Source of the DNA: Zizania palustris
Lineage: Eukaryota; Streptophyta; Magnoliopsida; Poales; Poaceae
Direction of reading: 5' to 3'
DNA: 64,000 nucleotides
Assembly: GCA_019279435.1 (NCBI GenBank)
Contig: JAAALK010000287.1
Span: forward strand, 85,455,532-85,519,531
Under the pieces are notes generated by a model. It saw nothing but the letters and a program-made list of their open reading frames with translations, did not search any database and had not been told where the DNA came from. The position numbers and the translations under genes were made by a program. Shown here one piece after another: positions 44,517 through 56,900 of this stretch (within the stretch, counting starts at the first letter, position 1; each line of letters opens with the position of its first letter).

Positions 44517-45486
44517 TATGGTTTGATATAAAGGGACACAAATAATTCATCTTGCCTCGCAACTTTTGTACCTCTTTCTTGCATGTCGGTGCTTCAAAGT
44601 TTCTAATCTTCTCAAGCCTCTTAGGATCAATATCAATACCTCTTTCATGAATCATGAATCCTAAGGACTTGACTGTCGACACTCCAAAAGAACATTTGAG
44701 TGGGTTCATTTTTAATCCATACTAACGCATTCTATCAAAAGCGACCCTCAAATCGGCCAAATGGTTTCCCATAGAATCCGATTTTACTACAACGTCATCT
44801 ATGTAGACTTCTAGCACAACTTCTAGCAAGTCGTGTAAGATCAAATTCATAGCACATTTATATGTAGCGCCAGCATTGTTTAAGACAAAAGTCATAACGA
44901 CCCACTCAGACAAGCCGACAAAACCAGGACATCGAAAGGCTGTCTTATAGACGTCCTCTTCGGCCATAAAAATTTGATTATAACTAGCGTTGCCATCAAG
45001 AAAACTTAGTACCTTGTGTCCTAAAGCATCATTGATCAACATGTCGGCTATTGGCATGGGGTATTCGTCTTTCAGAGTGGCTTTGTTCAGATCCCTAAAA
45101 TCAATACAAACTCATATTTTGCCGCTCCCTTTCTTCTCTACAGGCATGATGTTAGCAACCCATTCAGCATACCTGCATGGCCTAATAAATTCAGCCTTAA
45201 GCAGTCGTTCTATCTCCGCTTTAACTCGGTTGTATACGGCCAAATTAAAGCGATGAGGGGGCTGTTTATATGGCCTAAACCCGGGTTTAATAGGCAACCG
45301 ATGCTCTACGAGATTGCGTCTTAGTCTGGGCATCTCACTATATTCCCATGTGAAACAATCAACGTACGACCGAAGCAATTCTATTACTTCGGCCTTTTCA
45401 TCAGCCTGCAAATTTTGGTTTACAAAAGTCGGCCTTGGAATGCTATCATTGCCTATGTCATTCTCTTCTAAAGGGTCAGCCGACAT
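44517..45486 (-). pseudogene. Gypsy H reverse transcriptase
   Basis: The frames give LVEHRLPIKPGFRPYKQPPH, IRPCRYAEWVANIMPVEKKG, then after a break PIADMLINDALGHKVLSFLD, KTAFRCPGFVGLSEW, and EVYIDDVVVKSDSM with both palm Asp residues. MNPLKCSFGVSTVKSLGF and LEKIRNFEAPTCKKEVQKL follow. At about 44517 the sequence switches directly from the RT thumb (FISNHS) to integrase. The connection, RNase H and the HHCC finger are thus deleted. Breaks lie near 44715 and 45085. Confidence 0.86.
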
Positions 45487-46855
45487 GAAACCTTGTCCTA
45501 ACTATTCTACATCGCTAAAGTCTTCAATGGCTTTGGCAATACTGTCTTTAGAAGACCGATATTGCTCTACGTGAGACTTCAACCAATCAAGATTATTCTT
45601 ACTAGACATGACTACTAGTTTAGAATTAGCCATGCTACGTCAACCGGCTTTACAGACACGTGTACAAAACGTCCCCCAGACATGCTAATGATATCATAAT
45701 CCGAGAGGTCTCTACCTGATAGACACTCTACTTTATCATGGACAGCATCGATAGACACATCGGCCAATGCTACTTGGGCCGAAGTATCTACTAGTACAAT
45801 CTCCATGTCATCGTCGTCCCACTCCATTAGGTATTGGTGCAAAGTAGAAGGAATACAACAGTTTGCATGAATCCAATCATGCCCAAGTAGCACACTATAG
45901 TTACCTTGCACATCAACGACGAAGAATGCTGTTGGAAACGTCTTGTTGCCCACCATCAACTCCAGGAAGAGTACACCTTTTTCTTCGGATCTCTCGCCGT
46001 TGAAGTCATTGAGCATTAGGTTGGTTTTCTTTAGGTCCTCCTTGCCCCTACTGAGCTTATTTAACAGAGAGTATGGCATTAAGTTGACAGGGGCGCCACC
46101 ATCAACAAGCATCATAGAGATCGACTTTCCGTCAATGTGCCCCTTGACATAGAGAGGCTTCAGGTGACAAGCCATATCCTCGGGCTTCTCGAAAATAGCA
46201 TCTCGTGGGCCGAGGTTCAACTGAGCGACCTCGGCCTCGTCTCGTGGCAGCGCAAATTCGGTGGGAAGCATGATGACGTTTATGTTCATTGGTTGGGGTG
46301 TGGGCCCCTCGGAGATCGGTGTGAAGTCATCTTCGAGCATGTCGTCGTCCTCGTCGCTCAAAGTGGGAGACGGGTTGTTCACCTCAACCGGTTTGGGCTT
46401 CCATATTTGCTTCATGACTGACCGAGGGCGGATTTCCTCAAAGATGGCGGCTCGCTCATCCTCGGCCTTCTTTTTGCACATCTCCTGTGATTGCAGATGT
46501 TGTAGGCGCCTCTTTTGTGAGTTGGACATGCCCGGAGGTGCCCAAGATGGTTGTGGTTTAGTACCAGGTGCCACCAATTTGTTCCTATGATTTCTGGCCG
46601 AATGGGGACTACCTAGGTCGGCCTTGTATTCTTTGCGCTTGGTGAGAACCTCTCTGTGTACCCTGTCAGTCAGACCGGCCTCATTAGGCCGATCGGACTG
46701 GGCTTTGGCGGTAGCCTTGGTCAGACTAGGGGACTTATGATACGGACAGCATAGCATCAACAACATTTCTTTCCCCCAATGATCAAGATATTCCAAATCA
46801 TTTTGAAGGAGCAATAACTCGCGCTCGTGCAAAGCAAATAAATCAACAGGTGAAC
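45487..46855 (-). pseudogene. Gypsy H gag C-terminus and aspartic protease
   Basis: A 405-codon open frame (46832 to 45615) is the longest in this element. Its N-terminal 200 residues are basic and Pro-rich (gag end, with PHSARNHRNKLVAPGTKPQ). Protease follows at about residue 230 with MLVDGGAPVNLMPYSLL, the D-G-G loop typical of Tat-like elements. YSVLLGHDWIHANCCIPSTL is the C-terminal half. The frame runs upstream past 46832 to about 46855. The main part of gag and the 5' LTR of H are absent. The stretch 45487-45614 links to RT. Confidence 0.82.
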
Positions 46856-46929
46856 TCGCTCCTAAATAAGAATAGCATTACACATGAAAATTAGTTGCTA
46901 CCTAATGCCCGTAATTTAATTATTCTTAG

Positions 46930-47618
46930 GTATGACAACATTGAAGAGTGGCCAAAGGAGCAGCCCTTCATCAACAGCCATCAATCAAGCAATGAATGCA
47001 ATGAAGACCCTTTCGGATTCAAGTGACCATTATGGAATAAAATGCTCATAGAAATCTCATATTAAATCCAATAAATGTGTTCGACCATAGCTTGGAAGGC
47101 TTACTTCATAAGCTTTCCAACGGATCTAGCCTCACCCAATAATTCCACCAGAATAGAGAGTTATCGCCGACTTAATGTGGAGACTAGAAACTGTCAAACG
47201 TTTCATTTGCTCTAATTAGGGTGCTGCGCTCCAATATTGGCTTAATGCCATGTAAAACGTCCTGAACACCTCTCCATCTACCTCTCAATCCCTTCTATAT
47301 AATAGGATCTTTCTCAATGTGTAGGGAGAACAGAAATTTGAGAATGAAACAACTATGCTTTATGGATGTTCTTGAGTGTTCTAGCTACTAGCTGAATCAT
47401 CTCTAAGAATTGTGCATTCCTTCCCATTGTTCTTGCAAGCCCTTTGTGATTGCAACGAGGATTGTAATCCGCTTGACTTGGTTGAGTGGACAACGTGAGG
47501 TTGGGCGAACTTCGTGCTGCAGGTTGTTGCACATGCAACGGTTGGCTGCACAAGACTCGTCGGGTTTCACGAGTATCTTTGATTCTACGCCGTGAAGGTT
47601 GGGCGCATCCTCGTATCA
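46930..47618 (+). mobile_element. 5' LTR of gypsy I (left boundary uncertain)
   Basis: A TATA box TCTATATAATAGG lies at 47294-47306. The LTR ends CGTATCA at 47618, followed by a PBS. The start is not clear. TATGACAACATTG near 46930 is the best guess. No second copy is in the window to define the borders. Nothing is recognised in the short gap 46856-46929. Confidence 0.5.
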
Positions 47619-47620
47619 TT

Positions 47621-47634
47621 TGGTATAAGAGCCT
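47621..47634 (+). promoter_or_regulatory. Primer binding site of gypsy I
   Basis: TGGTATAAGAGCCT differs by one base from the initiator tRNA-Met complement (TGGTATCAGAGC). It lies two bases after the LTR end. Confidence 0.72.
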
Positions 47635-48762
47635 CAGTTGTCATGGTAGAATCGTTATCCCTAGTTGTAGTTTCATTTTCGTCCTATCTGAAAATGGCCT
47701 CACAAAAATATTGAACCATAGTTTACGATCTGTTGTTCTTGTGCGTTCTGCTAAGTTTTAATCCAAGAGATCGTGTTCTTGTTGTTGAACGCTTCATTGT
47801 CCTTCGCGTTACTTATTTAAATCCCCATTGATCAATTTACTATATTATTAGTAATTCCCACAAGTAAACTCAGATTATTGTTTACCCATCTCTGTTGGAA
47901 AATCAAAAAAAATCCTACTAAGTTGTCAAATTATTGGCTTCTTACTATTGAAAAGAAAAGCCTGAATTCTTTTGATAGCCATTCTGCCCATTGCGAAAAC
48001 TTTGATCCTACAAAGACTAGCTGATATGTTCTATAGGGCTGCACTTGGTTATCTTGTTCTCACAATTTTAACAGAAAAGAAAGATATGAATCAGTGTTGA
48101 AAATCACAATACATATGACAAGAGTATAAAAAAACTGAAGTTACTGTTTTGCATGCTAAAAAGAAAAAAGAAAGACAACCTACTATGTGAAAAAAGAAGA
48201 GAGGGGCTATTGTTTTCTTTGCATTATTGGGAGAACAGGTCTGTTGGTGCAATCTTGTGCCCTATTTTAAATCAGTTTAATCAGCTAGCATCTTTCCATA
48301 ACCATTGCAATTGAGCCATTTTTTGTAACTCATATCTACTGTTGGCTCACCCCTTTGATTGCATTTGGTTCCATCCATTACCATTGTGTGTGAGTTGCTT
48401 TTGTTTATCTTCCGAACCTTGTGTTCAACAACTAGATTGTGCGTTCTCATGTGGATAACTACTTAGTAAGACTACATCGAGAATTCAGATTGTGTAGGAC
48501 AAAATTTCCCCTACCAAGCTCCACAAATAAAATCGTTGTAGGCTTTGATCTCAGCTGTGAGTTCGCTAAACCTCATATTGTTATGCCTCTCCATTCATGT
48601 GTGAACTCCTTTATCAATCAGCAGAGGGTAAGTGAGAACTTCGGTGGTAAGGATAAGTGAGGTTGAGAGTACTATCCACACATATATTTTTTCATTTGCT
48701 GTTTGCCCAACTAACCATGTCAGGTCAAGGTGAAAATTTAGGGAACAGTGGACATGCTCTAG
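47635..48762 (+). other. Untranslated leader of gypsy I
   Basis: This 1.1-kb non-coding leader lies between PBS and gag. It is T- and A-rich and shows no conserved frame. An ATG at 48717 opens a short frame that stops before gag. Confidence 0.55.
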
Positions 48763-49629
48763 ATGCCACAGTTAATTGGACTGAATATTGAGCAGCTGAG
48801 AGAAGAATTGAATAACTCCATACAAGATCTTCAAATTGAAGTAAATCAACAACTGAATGTATTCCACACTAACATAGTTGCTGACATTGTACGGCAACTA
48901 CAACCACAAGCTGAACAAGAACCTTTAATAAATGAAACCGATGAGGAAGCCACTGCTCGAAGGGCTCGTTCTGTTAATATAAACCCTCCACCTGTTAGAA
49001 ATATAAGGGTTGGTGATGAAAATAATAATAATAATGCAGGAAGGGAGCGTGGGTCGTGGCGTGGGTCGTGGAAGAGCTGCATATGAACCAATACATATTA
49101 ACATACCCCCGCACAATCAAGCAAATCAACACCATCATCGCAACAACAGCAATCATCATGATGAACATAGGTTTGGTAAACTTAAATTTTCTATGCCTAA
49201 ATTTGCATGTACCAATAATCCTGAAGAATACTTAACTTGGGAACTAAAAGTCGACAAAATCTTTCGGATGCACAACTACACAGAAGAAAAGAAGCTTGCA
49301 ATGACATCACTTGAATTTGAAGATTATGCACTGATTTGGTGGGAACAAATTCAGAATCAAAGAGAGGATCATGATGAACCTCCTGTAGCATCGTGGACTG
49401 AAATGAAGGTTGAGATGAGAGCAAGGTTTGTCCCTCGTTATTACAAGCATGATCTATTTGATAAATTGCAGGGGCATAGGCAAGGAGGTCGCACCGTGGA
49501 TGAATATTACAAGGAGATGGAAATGGCCATGATCCGTGACAATGTATATAAACATGAAGAGCAAACCATGGCACGCTTTCTGGCTGGTTTGAACCATCCT
49601 ATTAAGTGCATCGTTGAGTTTCAGCCATA
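48763..49629 (+). pseudogene. Gypsy I gag, truncated
   Basis: The first frame starts MPQLIGLNIEQLREELNNSI and runs to about 49010. An AAT-repeat tract (49020-49035) and a shift move reading into a second frame, which gives KLKFSMPKFACTNNPEEYL, LKVDKIFRMHNYTEEKK, FEDYALIWWEQIQNQRED, MRARFVPRYYKHDLFDKLQ and GGRTVDEYYKEMEMAMIRD. The series is a Ty3/gypsy gag (retrotrans_gag). It ends at VEFQP where the DNA switches to the integrase of element J at 49630. The zinc knuckle and all of pol are absent. Confidence 0.82.
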
Positions 49630-50200
49630 GGCACTCCATGAAGACACACAATGCGGGCCATGTACAACTCTGCTAGCTTAGGGCCACTGAAGGTTGTCTT
49701 AACGGCTATGAAGTGTGCTACTTTCGTGAGACGGTCGATGATTACCCAAATAGAATCATACCCAAGCTGGGTCTTTGGGAGTCCGGTGATGAAGTCCATT
49801 CCAATCTCTTCCCATTTCCATTCAGGCACTTTAAGTGGCTGTAACAGTCCTGTAGGTCTCTGATGTTCTGCCTTTACTCATCTGCAGGTGTCACATTCTG
49901 CGACGAACTGAGCAATTTCTTTCTTCATGCTAACCCACCAATAGCGTTCCTTCAGGTCCTGGTACATCTTGGTACTTCCGGGATGGATGGAGTATAAAGT
50001 ATCATAGGCTTCCTTTAGGATAAGGGTCTTTATCTCCGGTTTATCCGGCACACAAATCCGGGTTCCAAACCATACGGTGCCATTCTCGTCTTTGGAAAAT
50101 CCTGGGGCTTTACCTTGCCTCATGTTCTTCTTTATGGCCGCTATATCCGGGTCTTCTAGCTGAGCCTCACGGATCTGCTCAAATAGGACTGGTTGGGTCT
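49630..50200 (-). pseudogene. Element J integrase (zinc finger and part of core)
   Basis: The zinc finger is seen at 49870-50010 (YDTLYSIHPGSTKMYQDLKE, then VAECDTCR) with the His-His-Cys-Cys pattern. A stop follows the last Cys. The core begins PEWKWEEIGMDFITGLPKTQ and contains the first catalytic Asp. It goes on to KVAHFIAVKTTFSGPKLAEL and is cut after IVCLHGVP at 49630. The remaining catalytic residues and the chromodomain are missing. Confidence 0.87.
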
Positions 50201-51814
50201 CCAAGGTGGCTAAATACGCTTCGGAGGTTAACCCGAGATTCAGCCTTTCCATCTCCTTGTAGAGTGAGGGCGCGTGATCCTGAATCACGATGGCGGTGCA
50301 ATATCCCTTACGACTTAATGCATTAGCTACCACATTTGCTTTTCTGGGGTGGTAGTGGATACCTAAGTCGTAGTCCTTTATTAATTCTAACCATCGTCTT
50401 TGCCTCAGATTGAGGTCCTTTTGTGTGAAGATGTACTTCAAACTCTTATGATCCGTAAAGATTTTGCAGCGATTTCCGACCAAATAATGATCCATATCTT
50501 AAGAGCGTGAACAACAACGGCCAATTCTAAGTCATGGGTTGGGTAGTTTAACTCATGGGGTCTCAACTGACGAGAGGCGTATGAAATAACCTTTTCCTCT
50601 TGCATGAGAACACATCCCAATCCTTGGCGTGATGCGTCACAATAAACATGGAAGTCCTTCCTGATATCTGGTAGGGTCAGTAGAGGTGCTGACACTAGCC
50701 GGGTCTTGAGGGTGCGAAAACTCTCCTCGCATTCAGGAGTCCATTCAAACTTCTCTCCCTTCTGTAATAACTTGGTCATAGGCTTGGCTATCTTGGAGAA
50801 ATTCTCGATAAACCTCCGATAATATCCGGCCAAACCCAGAAAACTTCGTATATCGGATACGTTTGTGGGTGGTAGCCAATCCGTAACTGCTTCTACGGTG
50901 GCAGGATCTACTGCAATGCCTTGTGCAGAGATAATGTGTCCAAGGAACTTTACTTCTGCCATCCAAAACTTGCACTTGCTGTACTTGGCGTATAACTGGT
51001 GTTCCCTTAGCTTTCCTAAGGTTAACCGGAGGTGAGTCTCGTGCTCCTTCTGATCCTTGGAATAAATGAGGATGTCGTCTATAAAGACTACGATGAATTT
51101 GTCCAAATACTCCATGAACACCTTATTCATCATGTTCATAAAGAAAGCAGGGGCATTGGTCAATCCAAAAGACATAACGGTACACTCATATAATCCATAA
51201 CGGGTGGTAAAAGTCGTCTTGGGTATATCCTCTTCTCGAATCCTTAACTGATGATATCCGGACCACAGGTCGATCTTAGAAAATACAATAGCTCCTTTCA
51301 GCTGGTCAAAAAGATCATCGATCCTGGGTAACGGATACTTGTTCTTAATGGTCACCTCATTCAAAGCTCGGTAATCCACACACATGCGTTTAGCCTTGTC
51401 TTCTTTCTTCTCAACGAAGATGACGGGGGCACCCCACGGAGATGTGCTAGGTCTGATATAGCCTTTCTTCTCAAGGTCCTCCAACTGCTGCTTCATCTCA
51501 GATAACTTGTTGGCGGCCATCTGGTATGGTCGCTTGTAAATGGGGGTGGTCCCGGGCACCAAATCAATGCGGAACTCAATATCCCTCTTGGGTGGCATCC
51601 CTGATAAATCCTCCGGAAATACGTCCGGGTACTCGCAGACCACTGGTATCTCTTCCAAAGTAATCTGGTGCAGCCTTGGTCTTCCGAACTTCCGGCTTGG
51701 CATCTGAAATGTGACGGCAGTCCCTTCTTCACTGGTCACAGTTACTTGTCTCCGGGCACATCTTATTACTCCTTGGTGTTTATTGAGCCAATCCATTCCT
51801 AGAATGAGATCCAA
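50201..51814 (-). pseudogene. Element J reverse transcriptase and RNase H
   Basis: A 458-codon frame (51814 to 50438) holds ILGMDWLNKHQGVI (protease end), GTTPIYKRPYQMAANKL, APVIFVEKKEDKAKRMCVDY, FSKIDLWSGYHQLRIREEDI and TTRYGLYECTVMSFGLTNAP. FIVVFIDDILIYSKDQKEH has both palm Asp residues. The connection and RNase H (FHVYCDASRQGLGCVLM, YPTHDLELAVVVHALKIW) follow. A one-base loss near 50485 shifts the rest (IFTDHKSLKYIFTQKDLNL, YHPRKANVVANALSRKG) into the next frame. RT looks otherwise intact and is the best-preserved RT in the window. Confidence 0.92.
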
Positions 51815-52137
51815 TCCTTAGCATTCTATTAGGATGGGGTCGGCCCAAAATATTGTGCCTTGGATATCTACCCATACCCTTGGACTATAGGAATGGGTGA
51901 GAGTTTGTCTGCCAGGGGTGGCTATTAATACGGGTCTTAGCAGTTCACTTATATCCAGATCATTCTTTTCCACAAAAGACGTTGATATAAAGGAATGCGT
52001 AGCTCCAGTATCAAATAAAACGACTGCAACGACTGAGTGTACTATGAACTTACCCATGACAATCTCTGGTGCGGCCTAGGCTTCTTCAGCAGTGACGTGG
52101 TTGACGCGGGCGCGGATGGCGGGGTTCGCTGCAACTC
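51815..52137 (-). pseudogene. Element J aspartic protease
   Basis: An 80-codon frame reads VVLFDTGATHSFISTSFVE with an intact D-T-G triad and ends at a TAA (51818) just before the RT frame. In relatives this position is read through as part of one polyprotein. The short region 52058-52137 connects to gag. Confidence 0.87.
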
Positions 52138-52885
52138 CTAGAGCGCGCTTAGGATGGGGGCACTGGTGGGAGTAATGCCCCTCCTGACGGCAGTTGAAAC
52201 ATACCACGGGCTTGCCGTGCTTGTCGCGCAGGATCTCCGCCTTCTTCGCCGGGGCGGGTGGTGTGGCTGGTGCGGCGGGAGCGGAACGAGGCTGTCCGGT
52301 TCCGGCGTTGGCGGCGGGTGGCGCCAGGCGATATACAGGGCGAGGGTGGTATTGTGGCGCTGATGGAGGAGGGGTGAAACGAGGTCTCTAGGCCATGCCC
52401 TGGTTCTGCCTGAAGGCAATCATTCTTTTCTTCTTCAGGTCGACCTTGTTCTGTTGGGTCTCCTGAATGATAGCTTTATTAACCAGCTTTTGGAAGCTGG
52501 TATAATCTCCAGAGATGAGTTGAAGAGACAACTCATCCTTCAGTCCCCGGAGGAACTTTGCCTGTCTGGCCGCATCGGTACGGACCTCCTCAGGTGCGTA
52601 CCGGGCCATCCGGTTGAACTCATGCAGGTATTCAGTTACGGACCTGCTTCCCTGCTGCAAGTCCCTAAACTCTTGTTGTTTCTGGGCGATGATGCCATCT
52701 GGGACGTGGGCCACGCGGAAGGCGGCGGAGAACTCGGCCCAAGTGTGGACATGTCCCTCGGCCAGAGTCTCACGCAGATTGTCCCACCATTCTGCGGCGG
52801 GACCCTGAAGCTGGTGGGCGGCGAAAGCCACCCTCTCCTGCTCAGTGCAGGTCAGGAGGTCGAGCTTCTTGCAGTTCTTGCGGTT
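52138..52885 (-). pseudogene. Element J gag, C-terminal part with zinc knuckle
   Basis: KKLDLLTCTEQERVAFAAHQ, AAEWWDNLRETLAEG and FRVAHVPDGIIAQKQQEF come first. FRDLQQGSRSVTEYLHEFNR and ARYAPEEVRTDAARQAKFLR mark the capsid part. A stop at 52388 separates it from a Pro-rich linker and the CCHC knuckle CFNCRQEGHYSHQC (about 52160-52205). The N-terminal part of gag, present in element K, is missing, since the sequence switches at about 52885 to non-coding DNA. Confidence 0.85.
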
Positions 52886-52985
52886 ACATTTATTGCCTTC
52901 TATTTAATTCTTCACTCATGTCTTATATTTGACATGAATGGCATTACAAACAAGTAAAAGAAAACAATCAATCGTAAAACTACGT

Positions 52986-53800
52986 CTACAGTATCTCGGG
53001 GGATGACTCGACCACGGGCTCGACTGAAACAGTCGGGGTGGTGGAGCTGGAGGGTCCGGCGGGTGGTGCACTGCTGGAAATCCTCTTGGGCCTCACGGTG
53101 GGGATCCGAAGTGATTTCCGCTTGCAGGGCGGAAGGGGTGCGATCTCCTCGATATCCTTCTTCAGCTCCTTGAGCTCGTGACGTAGCTGGGTGTTGACCA
53201 TGGCACCTTGGCGTAGAAGCTCATTCTGATGCCTCAACTCCTCTACCTCGAGGTTCAACTGGGGGTTCTGCTGGACCTGTCGATGAAGCTCAGCATTCTC
53301 GTGGTTCAGGTTCTCTGAGGTATGGCGGTAGAAGTCAATGGTGTCGTGCTGGCTGTCTGCGTCGAGAACGGCCTCTGTGTGAAGGTTGTCCATGGCCTCC
53401 AAAAGCCTCATGGTGTGGGCGATGGCGGAATTGCTCTGGGTAAGGGGGCTGATGTAGATGCTGCGGTGACTCCCTGGTGTGTGCATGGGCATGAAGTGGT
53501 AGATGGTGTCGCGGAGGTGGCAGTCGTAGACCAGTCGAAGCTCGCGAGGGCCTCAAGTGCAGCGCGCTGGCTGGCCACCACGAATGAGGGTCCTCCGACT
53601 CCATGGGTGTAGAAGGGAGGCTGCGTGGGGGAGGAGCGGATGACAACCGTGACCTCGCAGTAGCTCTCGCTCGCATCGGGAAAGATCTCGTGGAATGCGG
53701 GCTCATGGGAGAATCCCAAGAAGTCGATGAGCACGCGAAGCTCGCGGATGAATCCGGCCTCGTCGCGAAGAGTCCCACTCATGGTATGGACCGGCATCTA
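52986..53800 (-). pseudogene. Extra reading frame before gag in element J
   Basis: Two frames joined by one shift near 53540 form a protein of about 270 residues. The first part reads TLRDEAGFIRELRVLIDFLG and ESYCEVTVVIRSSPTQPPFY. The second part reads RLVYDCHLRDTIYHF, SHRSIYISPLTQ, LHTEAVLDADSQHDTIDFYR and a coiled-coil (NQELNLEVEELRHQ-like, 53100-53280). It ends in a Ser/Pro-rich tail. It lies between PBS and gag. A homologue lies in the same place in element K (59877-60706). The function is not known to me. The coiled-coil suggests an oligomerising protein. Confidence 0.65.
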
Positions 53801-53921
53801 CAAAAGAGAGAAATTGTTTTTGTGAAAATCTCGGAAGATGAGAAGTTAAGTAATTTTTATAAGAAATTAGGGTTAATATAAGTCCTAGGGTCAGGTCTGT
53901 TTGGCTTCCTACAGTCAACCT

Positions 53922-53934
53922 GGCTCTGATACCA
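53922..53934 (-). promoter_or_regulatory. Primer binding site of element J
   Basis: The minus strand reads TGGTATCAGAGCC, the complement of the initiator tRNA-Met 3' end, three bases inside the LTR end. Confidence 0.92.
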
Positions 53935-53937
53935 TCT

Positions 53938-56900
53938 TGTCACGCCCCGATTTAATAAATCAGGACCTTTATTGAAATTCCATAGAAAATCAATAAACCA
54001 AGACGTGCATCATGCGACCACGTACAAATACGAGCAATCATTCACGGTTCATAGATCGTATTATTACAAAAGTGAATAAAGGTGAAGAGAAACTAATAAA
54101 ATAAAGGGTCCTAGATGAACGCCTCCTTCCAGTCTCGCCTTGACTGGGTCGCTACTCCAGACCTTCATCCTCCTCATAGTAGACGGGCTCTGGTGGTGTA
54201 AGTCAACGGGGGTGAGTACAAACGTACTCAGCAAGCCACCAAATGCAAATATAATGCAAAGTAATAACAAGGGGGATAGTGGCTAATTTTGTGGAAAAGC
54301 ATAATTGTAAAGAATTAAATATGATCAATTTTATTAGTACTGAAATGTAAACATGTGTATGCATCATCATCTTCTAACTCGAGGGGTACAGTCAGCCCCA
54401 CCTCACTCAACAGTCCTTACATGCCATGAATAACTCAACCATTCAAACAATAGTAAACTAACTGCGAGTAGTCACACAACCCGCCCTTGACCGTGGGCTC
54501 GGCTTTTCGAAAAGATTAAATTACTCTGATTAGAGATGTACCACTGTACCCACAAGGCACGCACTCACCACTTACACCAAAGTGTAACGAGATGACCCAT
54601 TCCACGGGAACTCGTGCCAAAACCTTCCATATGGTTCGCCTCGACTCAATAGCACCCTCTTATAGGTTTCATATGGTGTCCCGACGCATCGGAGCCCCAC
54701 CATACCCCCCTTGAGCCACGTCGGTACAAGTCACCCGCAGGTTGCCCCTTGCCCCCTCCACTATGGTGCATCGAGTCGGATTGTTCCATACTTCCAGTTA
54801 GGACTTACCCATTAGACTTGTGGTTGGTACGGAAGTGCTTTGCAACAGATCCTGCAGACAGGTCCTTATAGTGCCCCGGGTACGACCAACCAATGCCCGA
54901 GCTTGCACCCGGAACCCACCATACTTATAACATAGCCAACTCCAACAGAGTCCAGAGACGAGAATAACGGGGAAATTCATATAACAGGATCCAGCTATCT
55001 ACGACTCATTCTTTTTATCCTATAGCAGTTGTGCCGGTACATTGGGCACTAGCTAATAATTTTATAGTAGAGTGACAAGGAGTTAAGGCTCAATAAGCAT
55101 GGCTTGGGTTTGCACACAAGGACGGGGATCTAATAAATATAAGTGTAAGGCTTGATATTTAACTAATGAGATATTAACCTATGGGTTATAGCGATAATTT
55201 ATTTAAAACATGGGCTCAATGATGATCAACTATTGCCACAGGGGTGGTCGATGACTTGCCTTGCTCATCAAATGGGGATGGAGGAACCTTAGGGTAGAAC
55301 TCCGGCTCCTCGACGAACTCGTAGTCTTCTCGATACGGAAAAATAAACAATACATTCAATAAACAGATAAAAATCCACCAAATAATAAACATACATATTT
55401 ATGGGTTTTTATTATGTGAAATAATGTTTTAATATTCTGATGTTTGGTGTAAAACAGTAAAACTTATCTTTCAAGGTTTTTCCTAATTTATTTTCTGAAT
55501 TAATAATTTTAACCCTAAGGGATTTTTATTCATTTAATTGCTAAGATTATTTTGTGCCAAAGTAACATACTATTTTTATGGCATTAATGTGTGGAGAATA
55601 AAATACTGAATTTAATAAAATTGGAATGGTGAAATTTGGAGTTAAAATGAGCAAGTTATGAATTTTCAAAGTTTAAATCGATTTCTGGAATTTTATTTAA
55701 ACAGAAAATAGGATTTAGTCTACGGTGAGCCAGGCTCACGGTGGACCACGGTACTGTGCGCGTGGACCAGCTGATCCAGAGCCGTTGGATCCGGATCTGG
55801 CGGCCAGGCGCGAGGCGGGAGGGGTTAAATGAAAATGGATGGTCCAGATTAAATCGTGCGAACCGGTATGACGTGGACGCACGAGATCGCTCAGAGGGTT
55901 TAAGTGGCGATCGACGGCTGTGATCGCACGGTACCGCTTTGACAAGATCCGAGGACCCGGATTAAATCCCGAAGGGATTTAATCGTAGCCCTCCGATCAC
56001 GATCGGACGGCTACTGTGCGATCCGGCACGGCACGGGCGTAAGGGGCACGTACCCCCTTTGTCTCCGGCGACGGCGGGGCTCGGTTGAGGTGGCGACGGC
56101 ACCGACGAATGCCTATGGGCCTAGTTCTCGGCGAAAATGGAAAGAGGAGGGGATGGCGAACACGATGGTACCTACGGAGGCGACGATGATCAATGGACGG
56201 TGACCGGCGGCGAGGGGTAGACGGGGAGAGTGTTCGGGTGCTCGACGGCGATGGCGATCCAGCGGGTTCCACAGCCAACCGAGGGATGGCTGAGGATGGC
56301 TGGACGACGACGGACATGATGGTGGCGGTGGCTAGGGCGGAGGGGGTCTGAGGCGACGGTGAGTGGCGGCCGGAGTTGAAGTGGAGGGTAGAACCCAAAA
56401 AGATGGCGGCGACGCTCTAGAGGGCTTAGGCTAAAGCGTAGGCCTTGTGGGCAAAGGGCGGCGACCTCAGGGGTATAAATAGGGGCTTGTCGGCGTCTAG
56501 ATGGCAAGGAACTGAAGGGGTTCCCGCGAACTCCGGCGAGAGCTTCCAAGCTTCGGCCATGCTTCCATACACGATAAAACGCGTCGGCCATAAATGGAAG
56601 GAGGTCGTCGGCAATCGGGGAAAGAGATCCAAGGCGGATCCAGGCGAAGGCGAGCGGCCGGAGGGGAAAACAGAAAGGGATCGCCAGAAAAAAGGAAAGG
56701 GGAGGGAGGGATTCCATCAGAGACGATGGATCCGATAGGTGGGCTCCACCTGTCATTGGGCGGATGGGGAGAAGAGCGCCGACAGGCGGGGCCGAGCGGT
56801 CAAAGGGAGAGGGCCATGTGAGTGAGGCTGCCAGGTGGGGCCGAGCAGGGCGCGGGCGGGAGAGGAGAGAGGGGGCGCGAGCACCGACAGGCGGGCCCCG

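Noticed and set aside
47410..47761. Frames within the LTR and leader of gypsy I
   Set aside because: They overlap the LTR end and primer binding site and have no conserved features.
56190..56756. 188-codon minus-strand frame, and other long frames at 55997-56398 and 56426-56821
   Set aside because: They overlap each other on both strands in a GC-rich LTR core, where stop codons are rare by composition. They are not kept in the L LTR.
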